A stretch of 64,000 nt of DNA. It comes from JABWBD01 sp040768665 (GTDB lineage Bacteria > Planctomycetota > Planctomycetia > Pirellulales > Thermoguttaceae). Below the pieces are notes generated by a model. That model ran no database searches. It was not told the DNA's origin and was given only the letters and a program-made list of their open reading frames with translations. The translations under genes and the position numbers were made by a program. Positions 7,851 through 16,051 of this stretch are shown in pieces. The stretch spans positions 1-64,000 of the forward strand of contig JAXGMN010000043.1 of the NCBI GenBank assembly GCA_040768665.1. The letters run 5' to 3'. How positions within the stretch are numbered: the first letter of the stretch is position 1; every line of letters begins with the position of its first letter.

Positions 7851-10844
7851 TTAGTCGTACGTCATCACGTTCACGCCTTGGAGAGCCTCCCACGCTTCCG
7901 CAGTGGGCACGATCCAACCAAGGTTCAGATATTCGAGATGGGGAAGCCTCGCCAGCGCTTCGAGGCCCGCGCCTCGCTCCCCGTCACCGCCGAGAGTCAG
8001 GCGGCGAAGCGAGCGGACCTCGGCGAGTTGCTGCATCTGTTCGTCCGACACATCGCCCCCCAGCGACAGTTCCCGGAGGTTGGCCAGTCTGGCCAGGACG
8101 GAGAGCCCCTGCTGCGGAACACCGCCACGGATATTCAACTCTTCGAGGCTTTCGATCATGGCGACCTGTTGCAACGCCCCCGCGTTGAGCTGCCCCCCAA
8201 GTTCCAGCCGCCTCAAAGGAAGCGCGACGAGACGGGCTAGACCGTCGCCGGTGACCTGCCCAGGGAGCACCAACTCTTCCAAGCTCATCAGCTTTTCAAG
8301 ACGGGCCAGATGACGATCGCTCACTTTCGTGCCGGCAAGGTCCAGCACGCGGAGGTTTTCCAACGGCTCGATGTGAGCCAGGCCCGGGCCTTCGAGCGAT
8401 GTCCCGGCCAGGCAAAGCGCTCGCATCGACCGGATCGATGCCAGGTGAGCCAGGCCGGCGTCGGTGATCTTGCTGCCTGAAACGTCGAGTTCCTCCAACT
8501 GCCGCAAGGACGAGAGATGCGAGAGCCCCACGTCGGCCAGGTCGCTTCCCGGCAACTTCAGCACGCGGAGCCGCTCGAGGCGCCCCAGCCCCGCGGTTCC
8601 GTCCGGCCCGACCTTCGGCCCTTCGATCACCTCCAGTGTTGTCGCGGCGGCCAGCGGCGCCAGACCGGTGGAGCTCAGGTCGCTGCCCGGTGCTTCGATG
8701 CGGCGGATCACGGGTAATTTGCTCAGATGTGGCAGATCCTTTCCCTCGAGCGCGGTCCCCGGCAGCGAGAGCTCTTCCAGCGACTCCATTTGGGCCAAGT
8801 GCCGCGCCCCGTCTTCCGTTAATTCCCAGCCGCTCAGTTCGAGCCGTTTCAGGCCATCGATTCGGACGGCCATCTCCAGAAAGGGATCGACTCGGGGCGC
8901 GTCGACGCAATGTTGCCGCAGATGGAGCACCCGAACGTTGGGGATTGCGGCAATCGGCTGCACCTCGTCGCGAGTCGGCTGATGGCATCCGTTCAGCACG
9001 CAAGTCGCCTTGACCGCGTCTGCCTGACCGATCGGCTCGATTTCGACGTGATACGTTGAAGTGGTCAGATAGACCAAACGCGGCAGGTGCCGAAACAGCT
9101 CCAGCGAGGCACCGCCGACGTTCGTCTCGAACAGATAAACGTGGCGGAGGTTTGAAAGCTCCTTCAGATAAGGCACGACGTTATCGTCCAGCGCACGGCT
9201 TTGGACGTAGAGCTGCTCAAGCCGGTCGAGTCCGCCCAGATCGGCAAACCCCGCGGCCGAGACATCGCCGTAGATCGAGAGCGACCGGATCTCCGGCAGC
9301 TTCTGGAAAGCGGCCAACGACGTATCCTCGGCGCCATGAAGTCGGAAATGGTGAAAGGGAGCGAGATGCTCCGCCGAGCCGTCTTGCCACGGGCTCTCGA
9401 AGTGGATGCTGATGGAATCGCCCGCTTTGTCTTCCCCATCTGCCGACGGTTTCCTGACGACCATTTCCGGCAGGGCAAGCTCCCGCAGCGCGGCAAGTTT
9501 TTCGATGAGGGCGAGCGCCTGCTCGCTCACGTCCGTTTCCTGGACGTCGAGTTGCGAGAGAAACGTGAGTTTCTCCAGCGCCGGCATCCATCGATCATCG
9601 ATCCGGGGGCCGACAAGTTTGAGGTGTTTCAGGCCGTTCATTTCCGCCAGGCGCGCGAGGTCGCAAGGCGGAAACTGCGGATCGCGGATCGTCAACCCCG
9701 TCACGCCGCCAAGCTCCGCGAGCGACTCGATTCCCTCGCGGCCGAACCGATGCCCGCCGACCGTGAGCCCTTTCAGACCGGCGAGCCGGCGTAGCCGGCC
9801 GAGCTGGTCGCCGGCAATCTTGGTGTTGTCGATCCCCAGCCGGTCCAGCCTCGGGATATCGGCCAGGCTGTCGATGGCCTCCGCGGTGATCCATGTTCCG
9901 CCGAGGTCCACCCTTCTCAGCCGCGGCAGGGCGGCGAGCCGCCGGGCGGTGGCGTCGGTCACTCGCGTGCCTCGCAGATCGACGGACTCCAGAGCCTGAA
10001 ACTGCTTCAGGTCGGGCAGCGTCTGGTCGGTCACCCAGCCTCCCGAGATTGCGAGCCACCGTAGAGGCCGGCCGCGGTTGAATCGCGGAAGGTGCGACAA
10101 ATCCTCGGGGCGGATTTCGGTGAGGACGAGCTGCTGATCGGTGCTGCGATGCCGCGGCTCGGTGTCGTGCCGGTTGAGCACCAGGCCGACGATGTTCTCC
10201 GCGTAGGAGTCGGGGATCCACGCGAGCCGGACGGGCGTGTCGCGGAGATCGATACGGGTGCGGCCGACGATCGCCGCCAGTTGCCGCATGCCCGGCTCGG
10301 TCAGCGGACTGTGGGAGAGATCCAAGTACCGCAGCGTGTTCAATGGCGCGAGATGCCTTGCCCCCGAGCCGGTGACCAATGTCCGCCGCAGATTCAGCGA
10401 CTCGAGATTGCGGAGCCCGGACAAGTGGACCAGTCCCGCGTCGGTGATCGGGTTGTCGTGCATGTCCAGCGCGCGGAGGTTCCGCAGGCGGCCGAGCACA
10501 GCCAGACCTGCGTCCGTCATGCGCGTGTTCCAGAGCGACAGCCGCTCGAGTTGCTGAAGACCCGCCAAGTGCCTCAGGCCGGCGTCGGTCACGTTCGTGC
10601 CGGCCAGATAGAGCCGCTTGAGGCCGGGAAAATGCGCGACGGCGGATACCTGGGCGTCGCCCAGAGGCCGTCTCTCCAAGTCGATCGCCACAATCTCCCC
10701 CGCGGCGCTGCGGCTGATCTCAGCGCCGGCTTGTTGGAGGAGGTCCAGCGCGGCGCGGCGGCTGTCGGCCGTTGCCGGCGTTTGAACGACCGCATCACCG
10801 GCCGAGACGGCAACGAAGAGGCAAAGAATCGTCGTGAAGTTCAT
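7851..10844 (-). CDS. Large exported leucine-rich-repeat protein
   Basis: This 997-residue protein has a signal peptide (MNFTTILCLFVAVSAG) and then almost only LRRs of the LxxLxLxGTxVTDAGLxxL type, which form a curved solenoid used for binding other proteins. I chose the ATG at 10844 because the 75 upstream codons look non-coding and the signal peptide then falls at the N-terminus. No catalytic or anchoring domain is visible, so it is probably periplasmic or secreted. Planctomycetes carry many such proteins, and the ligand is unknown. It stands alone between the decayed hydrolase and a long intergenic region. Confidence 0.85.
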   Translation of the reverse strand: MNFTTILCLFVAVSAGDAVVQTPATADSRRAALDLLQQAGAEISRSAAGEIVAIDLERRPLGDAQVSAVAHFPGLKRLYLAGTNVTDAGLRHLAGLQQLERLSLWNTRMTDAGLAVLGRLRNLRALDMHDNPITDAGLVHLSGLRNLESLNLRRTLVTGSGARHLAPLNTLRYLDLSHSPLTEPGMRQLAAIVGRTRIDLRDTPVRLAWIPDSYAENIVGLVLNRHDTEPRHRSTDQQLVLTEIRPEDLSHLPRFNRGRPLRWLAISGGWVTDQTLPDLKQFQALESVDLRGTRVTDATARRLAALPRLRRVDLGGTWITAEAIDSLADIPRLDRLGIDNTKIAGDQLGRLRRLAGLKGLTVGGHRFGREGIESLAELGGVTGLTIRDPQFPPCDLARLAEMNGLKHLKLVGPRIDDRWMPALEKLTFLSQLDVQETDVSEQALALIEKLAALRELALPEMVVRKPSADGEDKAGDSISIHFESPWQDGSAEHLAPFHHFRLHGAEDTSLAAFQKLPEIRSLSIYGDVSAAGFADLGGLDRLEQLYVQSRALDDNVVPYLKELSNLRHVYLFETNVGGASLELFRHLPRLVYLTTSTYHVEIEPIGQADAVKATCVLNGCHQPTRDEVQPIAAIPNVRVLHLRQHCVDAPRVDPFLEMAVRIDGLKRLELSGWELTEDGARHLAQMESLEELSLPGTALEGKDLPHLSKLPVIRRIEAPGSDLSSTGLAPLAAATTLEVIEGPKVGPDGTAGLGRLERLRVLKLPGSDLADVGLSHLSSLRQLEELDVSGSKITDAGLAHLASIRSMRALCLAGTSLEGPGLAHIEPLENLRVLDLAGTKVSDRHLARLEKLMSLEELVLPGQVTGDGLARLVALPLRRLELGGQLNAGALQQVAMIESLEELNIRGGVPQQGLSVLARLANLRELSLGGDVSDEQMQQLAEVRSLRRLTLGGDGERGAGLEALARLPHLEYLNLGWIVPTAEAWEALQGVNVMTYD

Positions 10845-11270
10845 GCGGTGTAGGAGGCGGTATTTCGGCGCGGCGGATTGTGCCGCGACTGGATCGGTAC
10901 TCACATGCTGTCGCCCGATAGGATCCATTGTACCAGCGAGGCCGTCGGATGACGGGCGCGGCTCGCCGGAGGCGTTGGCTTGCAGAACTTTGGAGGGGCG
11001 AGTCACCGCGGCCCACGGCCTGTCAGTTGCTTGAGAGCGCCTATACGGTGAAGGCGCCGGACAGCTCATGCACTACCTCCAAGAAACGATCCTGCCTGCC
11101 CTCCTTATGCCGGAGCTACTGAGTCGGTCCACTTCCGCTGCGTACCGAAGGGGGTGGTTGCCGTGCAGCACCCTCTTAATCCGTAGAGACGTCCCGTTGC
11201 GGCACAGCGTCTTCGGCAGGTTCTCTCCTCCAGTTCGCCACCGCGCGGGCGGAATCCCTCTTTGGCGAGT

Positions 11271-11300
11271 TTGCCTGCCGCGCAGAAGATCGGCTACAAT
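11271..11300 (+). promoter_or_regulatory. Possible sigma70-type promoter
   Basis: TTGCCT (11271-11276), an 18-bp spacer and TACAAT (11295-11300), about 185 bp upstream of the ORF at 11485. Confidence 0.4.
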
Positions 11301-11376
11301 AGGGGCGTGCGGAGCAAGGCTGGAAAAAGAAGTCCCATAGGCGCTTCGCGCTCCGCGGATCAGTTCAACTAGTTTG

Positions 11377-11441
11377 TATGCTGCCCGCCCCCGGGTAGCC
11401 GTGCACCGATGGCACGCGTTTTGGCGGGGGCGAGCAGCATA
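11377..11441. repeat. 17-bp inverted repeat in the leader of the next gene
   Basis: The arms 11377-11393 and 11425-11441 match at 16 of 17 positions (TATGCTGCCCGCCCCCG and its complement), with a 31-nt spacer. It would form a strong hairpin in the 5' leader of the gene at 11485, ending 43 nt before its start. Confidence 0.6.
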
Positions 11442-11484
11442 GACACCTAAACGTTTCGCATTCGAAGAAGGAGGTCTGGGCCCG

Positions 11485-12036
11485 ATGGGTGCTCAGCTCT
11501 ACTACCACACCACCGCTTACACCAGCGATCCAAACGCTGCACTCAAGGAGCTGCAATCGAAGGCACTCGACAATTATGATCTTGCCGAAATGGTCGCGTC
11601 ACACCTCGCTTCCAGCCAACAAGCCTTCGAGGACACCCTGGAAGACGACGAATACGGCTTACACGAACACTACGAGGCGGAGCTCGCACGCGCGAAGATT
11701 ATCGCCTCCGAGGCGATCCCAACCGACTTTCGAGGGCGTCTCGACCTTGTTCGGCGGCTGCATGCTGACACAGGGCAGGGCGTGGGCAACATACTGGACG
11801 TCGACGGGATCGCGGATGACGAAGGGGCGGGCTGGTCTGCAGCCAAACCTCTTTTGCCGAATGAAGTCGTTGCCAAGTTTGGCTCGGATAAGCTCGTATC
11901 GGCAGACGCTCGAAAATACGCCGGGATCGCCAATGGATGGCTCGGACGCGGCGAATGCATTTGCTTCCCGCTTTATGCCGATGCTGGCGAGGACCAGCCA
12001 GTTGAATGGTGCTTCGTTGGCAACACGATTGACTGA
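11485..12036 (+). CDS. Small acidic protein of unknown function
   Basis: This 183-residue soluble protein begins after a good ribosome site (GAAGGAGG). I do not recognise a family. It starts MGAQLYYHTTAYTSDPNAAL, has a helical acidic middle, and ends GECICFPLYADAGEDQPVEW followed by CFVGNTID. The longer overlapping frame in the first half is a shadow, because this frame has the ribosome site and a more protein-like composition. Its stop overlaps a TTG start of the next ORF, so the two may be coupled. Confidence 0.65.
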   Translation: MGAQLYYHTTAYTSDPNAALKELQSKALDNYDLAEMVASHLASSQQAFEDTLEDDEYGLHEHYEAELARAKIIASEAIPTDFRGRLDLVRRLHADTGQGVGNILDVDGIADDEGAGWSAAKPLLPNEVVAKFGSDKLVSADARKYAGIANGWLGRGECICFPLYADAGEDQPVEWCFVGNTID

Positions 12037-12553
12037 GGCAGCGAGGCGCAGATTTGATATTCGGCGTTTCAGGAGGGGAGATCGCATTGATGGACTGCTT
12101 GCAGCGGTCGCCGTGACGGTCACGATCGCCGTTGAACTTGGCTATTTCCGATCAGTACTGCGCAAGGACTCGGGGCCCCTCCGCTGGGCGTGGATCGTTC
12201 TGGGCAACATTGTGAGTAACGTGCTATTACTTGGTCTCGCAATCCTCGTCAGGATCTTACAAGCGAATCGTCCGGAGATCGGCATTGCGCTGGTGCCCTA
12301 CCAAGGTGTGTTTCTGTTGATGCACCTGACGATCAGTTTCTCCATGGTGACAGCGGCGTTAGTTCAGCCTACAATGGGTGTGCTGCGACTGGTCATGGCG
12401 GCCGAGCAACCAGAGACAGTCTCCAACCAAGAGTACGCAGACGATATCGCGGATGGAGACGAGCCGAAGCAGGCGATGGAGCCGACCGGGATATGCGGCG
12501 GCGAGATCGGTCCTGAAACCAAGTCAGTCGCGCCGCATATCCCGGTCGGCTGA
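12029..12553 (+). CDS. Small membrane protein with repeat-derived C-terminus
   Basis: About 174 residues with three likely membrane segments (LLAAVAVTVTIAVELGYF, WIVLGNIVSNVLLLGLAILV, GVFLLMHLTISFSMVTAALV) and a basic N-terminus. The start is uncertain. A TTG at 12029 overlaps the previous stop, whereas a strong AGGAGGGG site precedes an ATT at 12086 in the same frame. The last 24 residues (about EPTGICGGEIGPETKSVAPH onward) are encoded by a perfect palindromic repeat, so they look added by repeat insertion. Function unknown. Confidence 0.55.
   Translation: MTEAARRRFDIRRFRRGDRIDGLLAAVAVTVTIAVELGYFRSVLRKDSGPLRWAWIVLGNIVSNVLLLGLAILVRILQANRPEIGIALVPYQGVFLLMHLTISFSMVTAALVQPTMGVLRLVMAAEQPETVSNQEYADDIADGDEPKQAMEPTGICGGEIGPETKSVAPHIPVG
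12481..12550. repeat. Palindromic element with perfect 20-bp arms
   Basis: The arm 12481-12500 (GCCGACCGGGATATGCGGCG) is exactly repeated in inverse at 12531-12550, with a 30-nt centre. It overlaps the last codons and stop region of the membrane-protein ORF. It looks like a REP/MITE-type mobile palindrome. Confidence 0.75.
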
Positions 12554-12627
12554 TCGCTGTCGTTCGTCGCTCAGAGTGAACAGCGGCAACAACCGTTCCG
12601 GATTCATCGCACCAGGGGATTTCGCCA

Positions 12628-12993
12628 ATGCACCCGTTTCTCGAAACCCTCAGCATCGCCGGTGGCGTCGCCGCGGCCATCGTCGGCGCGATCGTGATCC
12701 TTACCCTATTCTACCGAGGCATTGCCTGGATTTCTGACGGGGCAAAACCAGATACAATCGCCGTGCGCGGAGTCCTTAAGAAGAATACGCTCGCCACGGT
12801 CCATGTGGCTGGCAGTAAGCCGTTTGAGCGTGTGCGATTTATCGGTTTTACAAATTCGCAGACAGTGAAAACCCATTTGCCATTTGAACTAAACGGGATG
12901 GTGATACTGGAAGACGAGAGCAAGACTCGGTTCCTTGTTCGCGCGAAAGACATCAAAATGATCGTGGTGCAGCCTAACGGTGATCATGGCTGA
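12628..12993 (+). CDS. Small single-pass membrane protein
   Basis: 121 residues with one N-terminal membrane helix (about residues 8-30, IAGGVAAAIVGAIVILTLFY) and a soluble beta-rich domain of about 85 residues (IAVRGVLKKNTLATVHVAG onward) that probably faces the cytoplasm or periplasm. A ribosome site (AGGGGATTT) precedes the ATG. Its TGA overlaps the start of the next gene by 8 nt, which indicates coupling. I do not recognise a family. Confidence 0.6.
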   Translation: MHPFLETLSIAGGVAAAIVGAIVILTLFYRGIAWISDGAKPDTIAVRGVLKKNTLATVHVAGSKPFERVRFIGFTNSQTVKTHLPFELNGMVILEDESKTRFLVRAKDIKMIVVQPNGDHG

Positions 12994-13639
12994 AGAAAAG
13001 ACTTTCCCACTCCGACTGACCGGAGCCCAACGCAAAGTCGTTGCTGGGCTTTTCCATGACCTGACGCCCCGCGTGCTCCGCGACACGACGAACCAGCGGA
13101 CCATTCAGTTCACCCGGAGTGAAATGAAGAAAATTGCGCAGGCATGTCGGGCCGTTGTTCGCAAGGCCGAGACCGGCATGGAGCGGAATTCGCTTCGCCA
13201 TGTCGCCGCGGCCGCCGAACAGGCCATTGAGAAGTTCACCGATGGCGGCATCGCCCACATTCCGGCCGCCGAACGGGTCTACCAGTTCAAAATCGTGCTC
13301 AAGGGCATCCAGCCGCCCATCTGGCGGCGAATTCAGACCAAGGATTGCATTCTCGACAAGCTCCACGAGCGCGACCCTGTGGTGACCGTCCGTCAAGCCG
13401 CAGGGTTCGAATTGTTCATCCGCGGGGCCGAGGCCGCACCTGCGACGGAAGCCTTGATAACCGCGTTGAACGATTCGGATCTGAAGGTGCAGCGGGTGGC
13501 GGCGGCAGCACTGTCCATGATTGGCCCCTCGGCGCACGCGGCGTTGCGCGCGCTTGCCGCGCTGCGGAACGTTTCTGATCAGAAGCTCCGGGCCTGGATC
13601 GCGGAAGCGGAAATGCGGATTGGAAGGGAGGTCATTTAA
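12986..13639 (+). CDS. Chimera of a pRiA4b ORF-3-like N-terminus and HEAT repeats
   Basis: 217 residues. Residues about 85-123 contain RVYQFKIVLKGIQPPIWRRI, the opening strand of the pRiA4b ORF-3 / IS1096 TnpR-like family, which should continue for another 120 residues or so. Instead the reading switches at DKLHE/RDPVVTVRQAAG (about 13366) to two HEAT repeats (FIRGAEAAPATEALITALND, LKVQRVAAAALSMIGPSAHA) and then stops. The N-terminal 80 residues are a helical domain often found before this family. I think a deletion joined two genes in frame. Whether the fusion is functional is unknown. Confidence 0.65.
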   Translation: MAEEKTFPLRLTGAQRKVVAGLFHDLTPRVLRDTTNQRTIQFTRSEMKKIAQACRAVVRKAETGMERNSLRHVAAAAEQAIEKFTDGGIAHIPAAERVYQFKIVLKGIQPPIWRRIQTKDCILDKLHERDPVVTVRQAAGFELFIRGAEAAPATEALITALNDSDLKVQRVAAAALSMIGPSAHAALRALAALRNVSDQKLRAWIAEAEMRIGREVI

Positions 13640-13655
13640 GAGTGAGCGGTTACGG

Positions 13656-13901
13656 ATGTCGATCTACTGTGGTCTGCGTTACAAGGACGTCAAAGGATGT
13701 GCTGTCAAGAAAGTGCCACCCGAAGAAGTGCCTCGCGAAGAAGGCGGCCACGGTCCTGGTAGACTGCCGAACGAGCTAGTCGAGTGGCACGAGTGCGACG
13801 ACTTCGACATGGATGCCGCATTCGAGGCGTTCTACCGCGGGATCGATTCGCACGAGCAGGGCGTCAAGGTATGGAACGCAACCTTGGACCGGAGCGAGTG
13901 A
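13656..13901 (+). CDS. Small acidic hypothetical protein
   Basis: 81 residues starting MSIYCGLRYKDVKGCAVKKV and ending in an acidic helical region (WHECDDFDMDAAFEAFYRGI). I start at the ATG at 13656; the longer frame overlaps the HEAT gene. It has no recognised domain. It is followed at once by a remnant of a DUF2283-like gene, so it belongs to a patch of small accessory genes. Confidence 0.45.
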   Translation: MSIYCGLRYKDVKGCAVKKVPPEEVPREEGGHGPGRLPNELVEWHECDDFDMDAAFEAFYRGIDSHEQGVKVWNATLDRSE

Positions 13902-13937
13902 AGTACGACCCTGACGAAGGGGCGGCGTACATTAACC
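13902..13937 (+). pseudogene. 5' stub of a DUF2283-like gene
   Basis: GTG at 13902 begins VKYDPDEGAAYI, which matches the first strand of DUF2283 proteins ('YDPEADALYIRL'), a family often found near toxin-antitoxin loci. The reading is cut after 12 codons by the palindromic element at 13932. Confidence 0.5.
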
Positions 13938-14072
13938 CGGATTATTCACGTCCTCATATTAACCCGAAGCGAAGCGAGGGCGGCGCTGAGTTCCCCTCGC
14001 CTTGCGGCTTCGGGTTAGTATCTCGCAGTCTGCAGGCTAGTCTCGTCGGGGGACGTGAATAATTCGGGTTAA
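13932..14072. mobile_element. Nested palindromic insertion (MITE-like), about 141 bp
   Basis: The outer arms 13932-13953 and 14051-14072 match at 21 of 22 positions (TTAACCCGGATTATTCACGT and its complement). Inside them is a second inverted repeat built from AACCCGAAGC...GCGAGGG and its complement. The element separates the DUF2283 stub from the antitoxin tail. No target-site duplication is clear. It has no coding capacity, so it would need a transposase in trans. Confidence 0.75.
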
Positions 14073-14079
14073 TGAGATT

Positions 14080-14145
14080 ATGGCCGAGGACAACGCCAAA
14101 GATCCCTATTTGGAAAGTTACCAACATTATGGGAAGAACGTATGA
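14080..14145 (+). pseudogene. Tail of an antitoxin-like gene
   Basis: An ATG at 14080 reads MAEDNAKDPYLESYQHYGKN plus Val and stops over the start of the toxin ORF (GTATGA overlap). This resembles the C-terminal tail of antitoxins encoded directly before MazF/PemK toxins. Its N-terminal DNA-binding part appears to have been replaced by the palindromic element. Confidence 0.45.
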
Positions 14146-14370
14146 AGCGGGGTGACGTCGTCCTCCTGCCTTTGCCTTTCCAGGACGAACCGGGGAAGAA
14201 GATCCGGCCTGCGGTCGTGGTGCAATCGGACGCCGAAACGATGCGTCTGATCAACACCATCTTGGCGATGATCACGGGCAATACGGACGATGCTGGTCAG
14301 CCGACGACGCTTTTGGTCGATCTCTCGACTCCGGAAGGGGCAGGCTCAGGTTTGGCCGGCCCTTCTCTCA
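14142..14370 (+). pseudogene. Truncated MazF/PemK-type toxin
   Basis: The reading MKRGDVVLLPLPFQDEPGKK followed by IRPAVVVQSDAETMRL is the N-terminal barrel of a PemK/MazF mRNA interferase, with conserved GDVVLLPLPF and K-IRPAVVV. The similarity ends after GAGSGLAGPS, about residue 76, whereas full toxins are 110-120 residues. The frame stays open to 15650, but that part is antisense to two real genes. The toxin is thus probably inactive. The original pair appears lost at both ends. Confidence 0.7.
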
Positions 14371-14387
14371 TTCCTGAGAGCCAGCCA

Positions 14388-14951
14388 TTAGGCGAGCCGT
14401 TCGATTTCATCGACCGCGCGGCTCAGTTCGTCGACGAGCGGATGCGGTCCGTCCTGGGCGAGGAGTTCCACGACGGCGCGGTGATACCAGAGGGTGCCGC
14501 TGCGACCGCCGCGAAATCCGCTCCAGACTTCATTTCCTTGCCGTCGAAGACCGGCGGCAAGGGAACGCATGTTGTCGAGTTTATCAGCCGCGACCACCAG
14601 GCGGACCGACGGGCCGGAGTGGCGGAGGCGATCGAGGAAAGCTTCTTTGCGGGCTTGCCATGGCGGCTTGGGCTGCTGGTCGGTGTCGCTGCAGCCGTCG
14701 ACGATCTCCACGACACGATCGCCGAACTTCCTGCGGATCTCCTCTCGCGTGGTCGCGCCGCCCTGGTCTTCGATCGCATCGTGCAGCAGCGCGGCGATCG
14801 CTTCGTCTTCATCCGCCCCGTACTCGAGCACGATGCCTGCCACACGGAGCAGGTGCGAAATGTAAGGTGCCCCCGACACCTTGCGGCGTTGGCCGGCGTG
14901 AAGCGTGGCGGCATAGACCAGCGCGTCGCGGAATCGGTTCGGCCCAGGCAT
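14388..14951 (-). CDS. HD-domain phosphohydrolase (RelA/SpoT hydrolase-like)
   Basis: 187 residues with the HD signature of (p)ppGpp hydrolase-like small proteins. The N-terminal helix RDALVYAATLHAGQRRKVSG ends in PYISHLL (first His); HDAIEDQGG carries the His-Asp pair; AADKLDNMRSL carries the distal metal-binding Asp. There is no synthetase or TGS/ACT domain, so it resembles single-domain MESH1-type alarmone hydrolases, and another nucleotide substrate is possible. It follows the gene at 14958 by 6 bp and is probably its operon partner. Confidence 0.8.
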   Translation of the reverse strand: MPGPNRFRDALVYAATLHAGQRRKVSGAPYISHLLRVAGIVLEYGADEDEAIAALLHDAIEDQGGATTREEIRRKFGDRVVEIVDGCSDTDQQPKPPWQARKEAFLDRLRHSGPSVRLVVAADKLDNMRSLAAGLRRQGNEVWSGFRGGRSGTLWYHRAVVELLAQDGPHPLVDELSRAVDEIERLA

Positions 14952-14957
14952 CGGCGG

Positions 14958-15404
14958 TTATCGCGGATGTCGGAGGGAGTCTGCCGTGAGTGCCAGATCC
15001 GGCTCGTCGAGCAAGCCGCCCCGGAGGCGGAGCTGCATCTCGAGATCCTCGATCCGTCGCAGGAGGCTGTCCTCGCGCCGGCGTGCGTGCTCGCGGTCCC
15101 GCAGCAATCGCAGGAGCCAGAAGCGGGCATGGCAAATCAACTCGGTGTTGGCCTCCATCACGCACATGGCGTCGAGCGGGGAACCGACCGGAGCAAGGCT
15201 GATCAACTGCCGGCCGTCGGGCAGGGTGGTCACGACGGTGCCGCTGCCGTTGGCCTGGTCATCGATCACCAACGGCCCCGGGCTGGCTGCCTGGCATACC
15301 GTTTCCCACTGATTTGCCTCCTCGTCCTCGACGGGTCGACTCCGCTCGACTTGCAGGGGATCGAAGGGGCCGTCGTCGAAACAACTGTCTTGGAACCACG
15401 GCAT
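14958..15404 (-). CDS. Conserved-looking hypothetical protein with C-terminal coiled coil
   Basis: 148 residues from the ATG at 15404 (MPWFQDSCFDDGPFD), preceded by AAAAGGGT. The middle is beta-rich (GPLVIDDQANGSGTVVTTLP). The C-terminal half is helical and strongly charged (RLLRDREHARRREDSLLRRI), probably a coiled coil. The family is not recognised. It lies 6 bp upstream of the HD-domain gene, so the two are likely co-expressed. Confidence 0.6.
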   Translation of the reverse strand: MPWFQDSCFDDGPFDPLQVERSRPVEDEEANQWETVCQAASPGPLVIDDQANGSGTVVTTLPDGRQLISLAPVGSPLDAMCVMEANTELICHARFWLLRLLRDREHARRREDSLLRRIEDLEMQLRLRGGLLDEPDLALTADSLRHPR

Positions 15405-15810
15405 CAGCGGACCCTTTTGAGAAGCGGGATTTTGGACCGATCGGAAGACCGGTGCCATCGGGATAAGATACCTAATTCTATCCGGAAACGCAGCGGCGCC
15501 CCAGGGACGCCCCCCACAGAAATCCGGCGAGATGGATTGCCTGCGGACGCCACAATACCTCTTACAAGAGGGGTTGGTTGGGGGTTCAGCGTCAGACGCG
15601 ACACCAGGATTAGGCTGATCCGGTTGCTGCCGAACGACTTGTGTCGATAACGGTCCATGCGGCGCCGGTGGGCAAGAGGCGTTTTTCAGGCCAAGCTTGG
15701 GAATGGACCCGTTGCAGGCTGCCTTGTTCCTGCCGCATTCGGGCCGGTATGATGAAAGGCGAGTTGGTTCAAGGAGCCTAAACGCCGTAAAGGGATAAGT
15801 TGGCCAGACA

Positions 15811-15870
15811 TTGTAGGGCGGATTTCAGTCCACCCCTTATTCGTGGGGCGGATTGAAATCCACGCTACAA
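15811..15870. repeat. REP-like palindrome (GGGCGGATTTNANTCC type)
   Basis: Two arms of about 24 bp (15813-15836 and 15845-15868) are complementary at about 20 positions around an 8-nt loop. A shorter relative (GGGCGGAAT-GA-ATTCCGCCC) is at 35681. Confidence 0.6.
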
Positions 15871-15942
15871 CGAAGTGCGCAGTTTATCTTTTTACTGCCC
15901 TTGAACCAATCGACCAGCCATCGAGTTGGCCCGCCCAGGAAA

Positions 15943-16016
15943 GGGGGCAGGCACCGTCGCCGCAGTGGTTTGTAACAGCGCAAAACGCTCATGCGCCACG
16001 GAGCCAGTCCCCTTTG
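15943..16016. repeat. Dispersed repeat, type B copy
   Basis: It begins GGGGGCAGGCACC and ends GGAGCCAGTCCCCTTTG. It shares this start/end pair with the copies at 19516 and 23824. Confidence 0.5.
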
Positions 16017-16051
16017 CCGGGCTGCCGCAATTATGGTTTGAAGGTTTTGCC

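Larger units (their letters stand above)
10845..11484. other. Intergenic region with promoter-like site and long inverted repeat
   Basis: 640 bp without a convincing gene. It holds a possible promoter at 11271-11300 and the inverted repeat at 11377-11441, both upstream of the gene at 11485. Confidence 0.5.
15405..16051. other. Intergenic region rich in repeats
   Basis: 647 bp without a gene. It holds a palindrome at 15811-15870 and a dispersed-repeat copy at 15943-16016. Confidence 0.5.

Noticed and set aside
11489..12028. First half of a 354-codon ORF
   Set aside because: It overlaps the better supported gene at 11485; only its second half (from 12029) looks real.
12086..12088. ATT start for the small membrane protein
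   Set aside because: The ribosome site is good, but ATT starts are very rare; kept only as an alternative.
14371..15650. Continuation of the toxin reading frame
   Set aside because: It is antisense to the HD-domain gene and its partner and has no toxin similarity.
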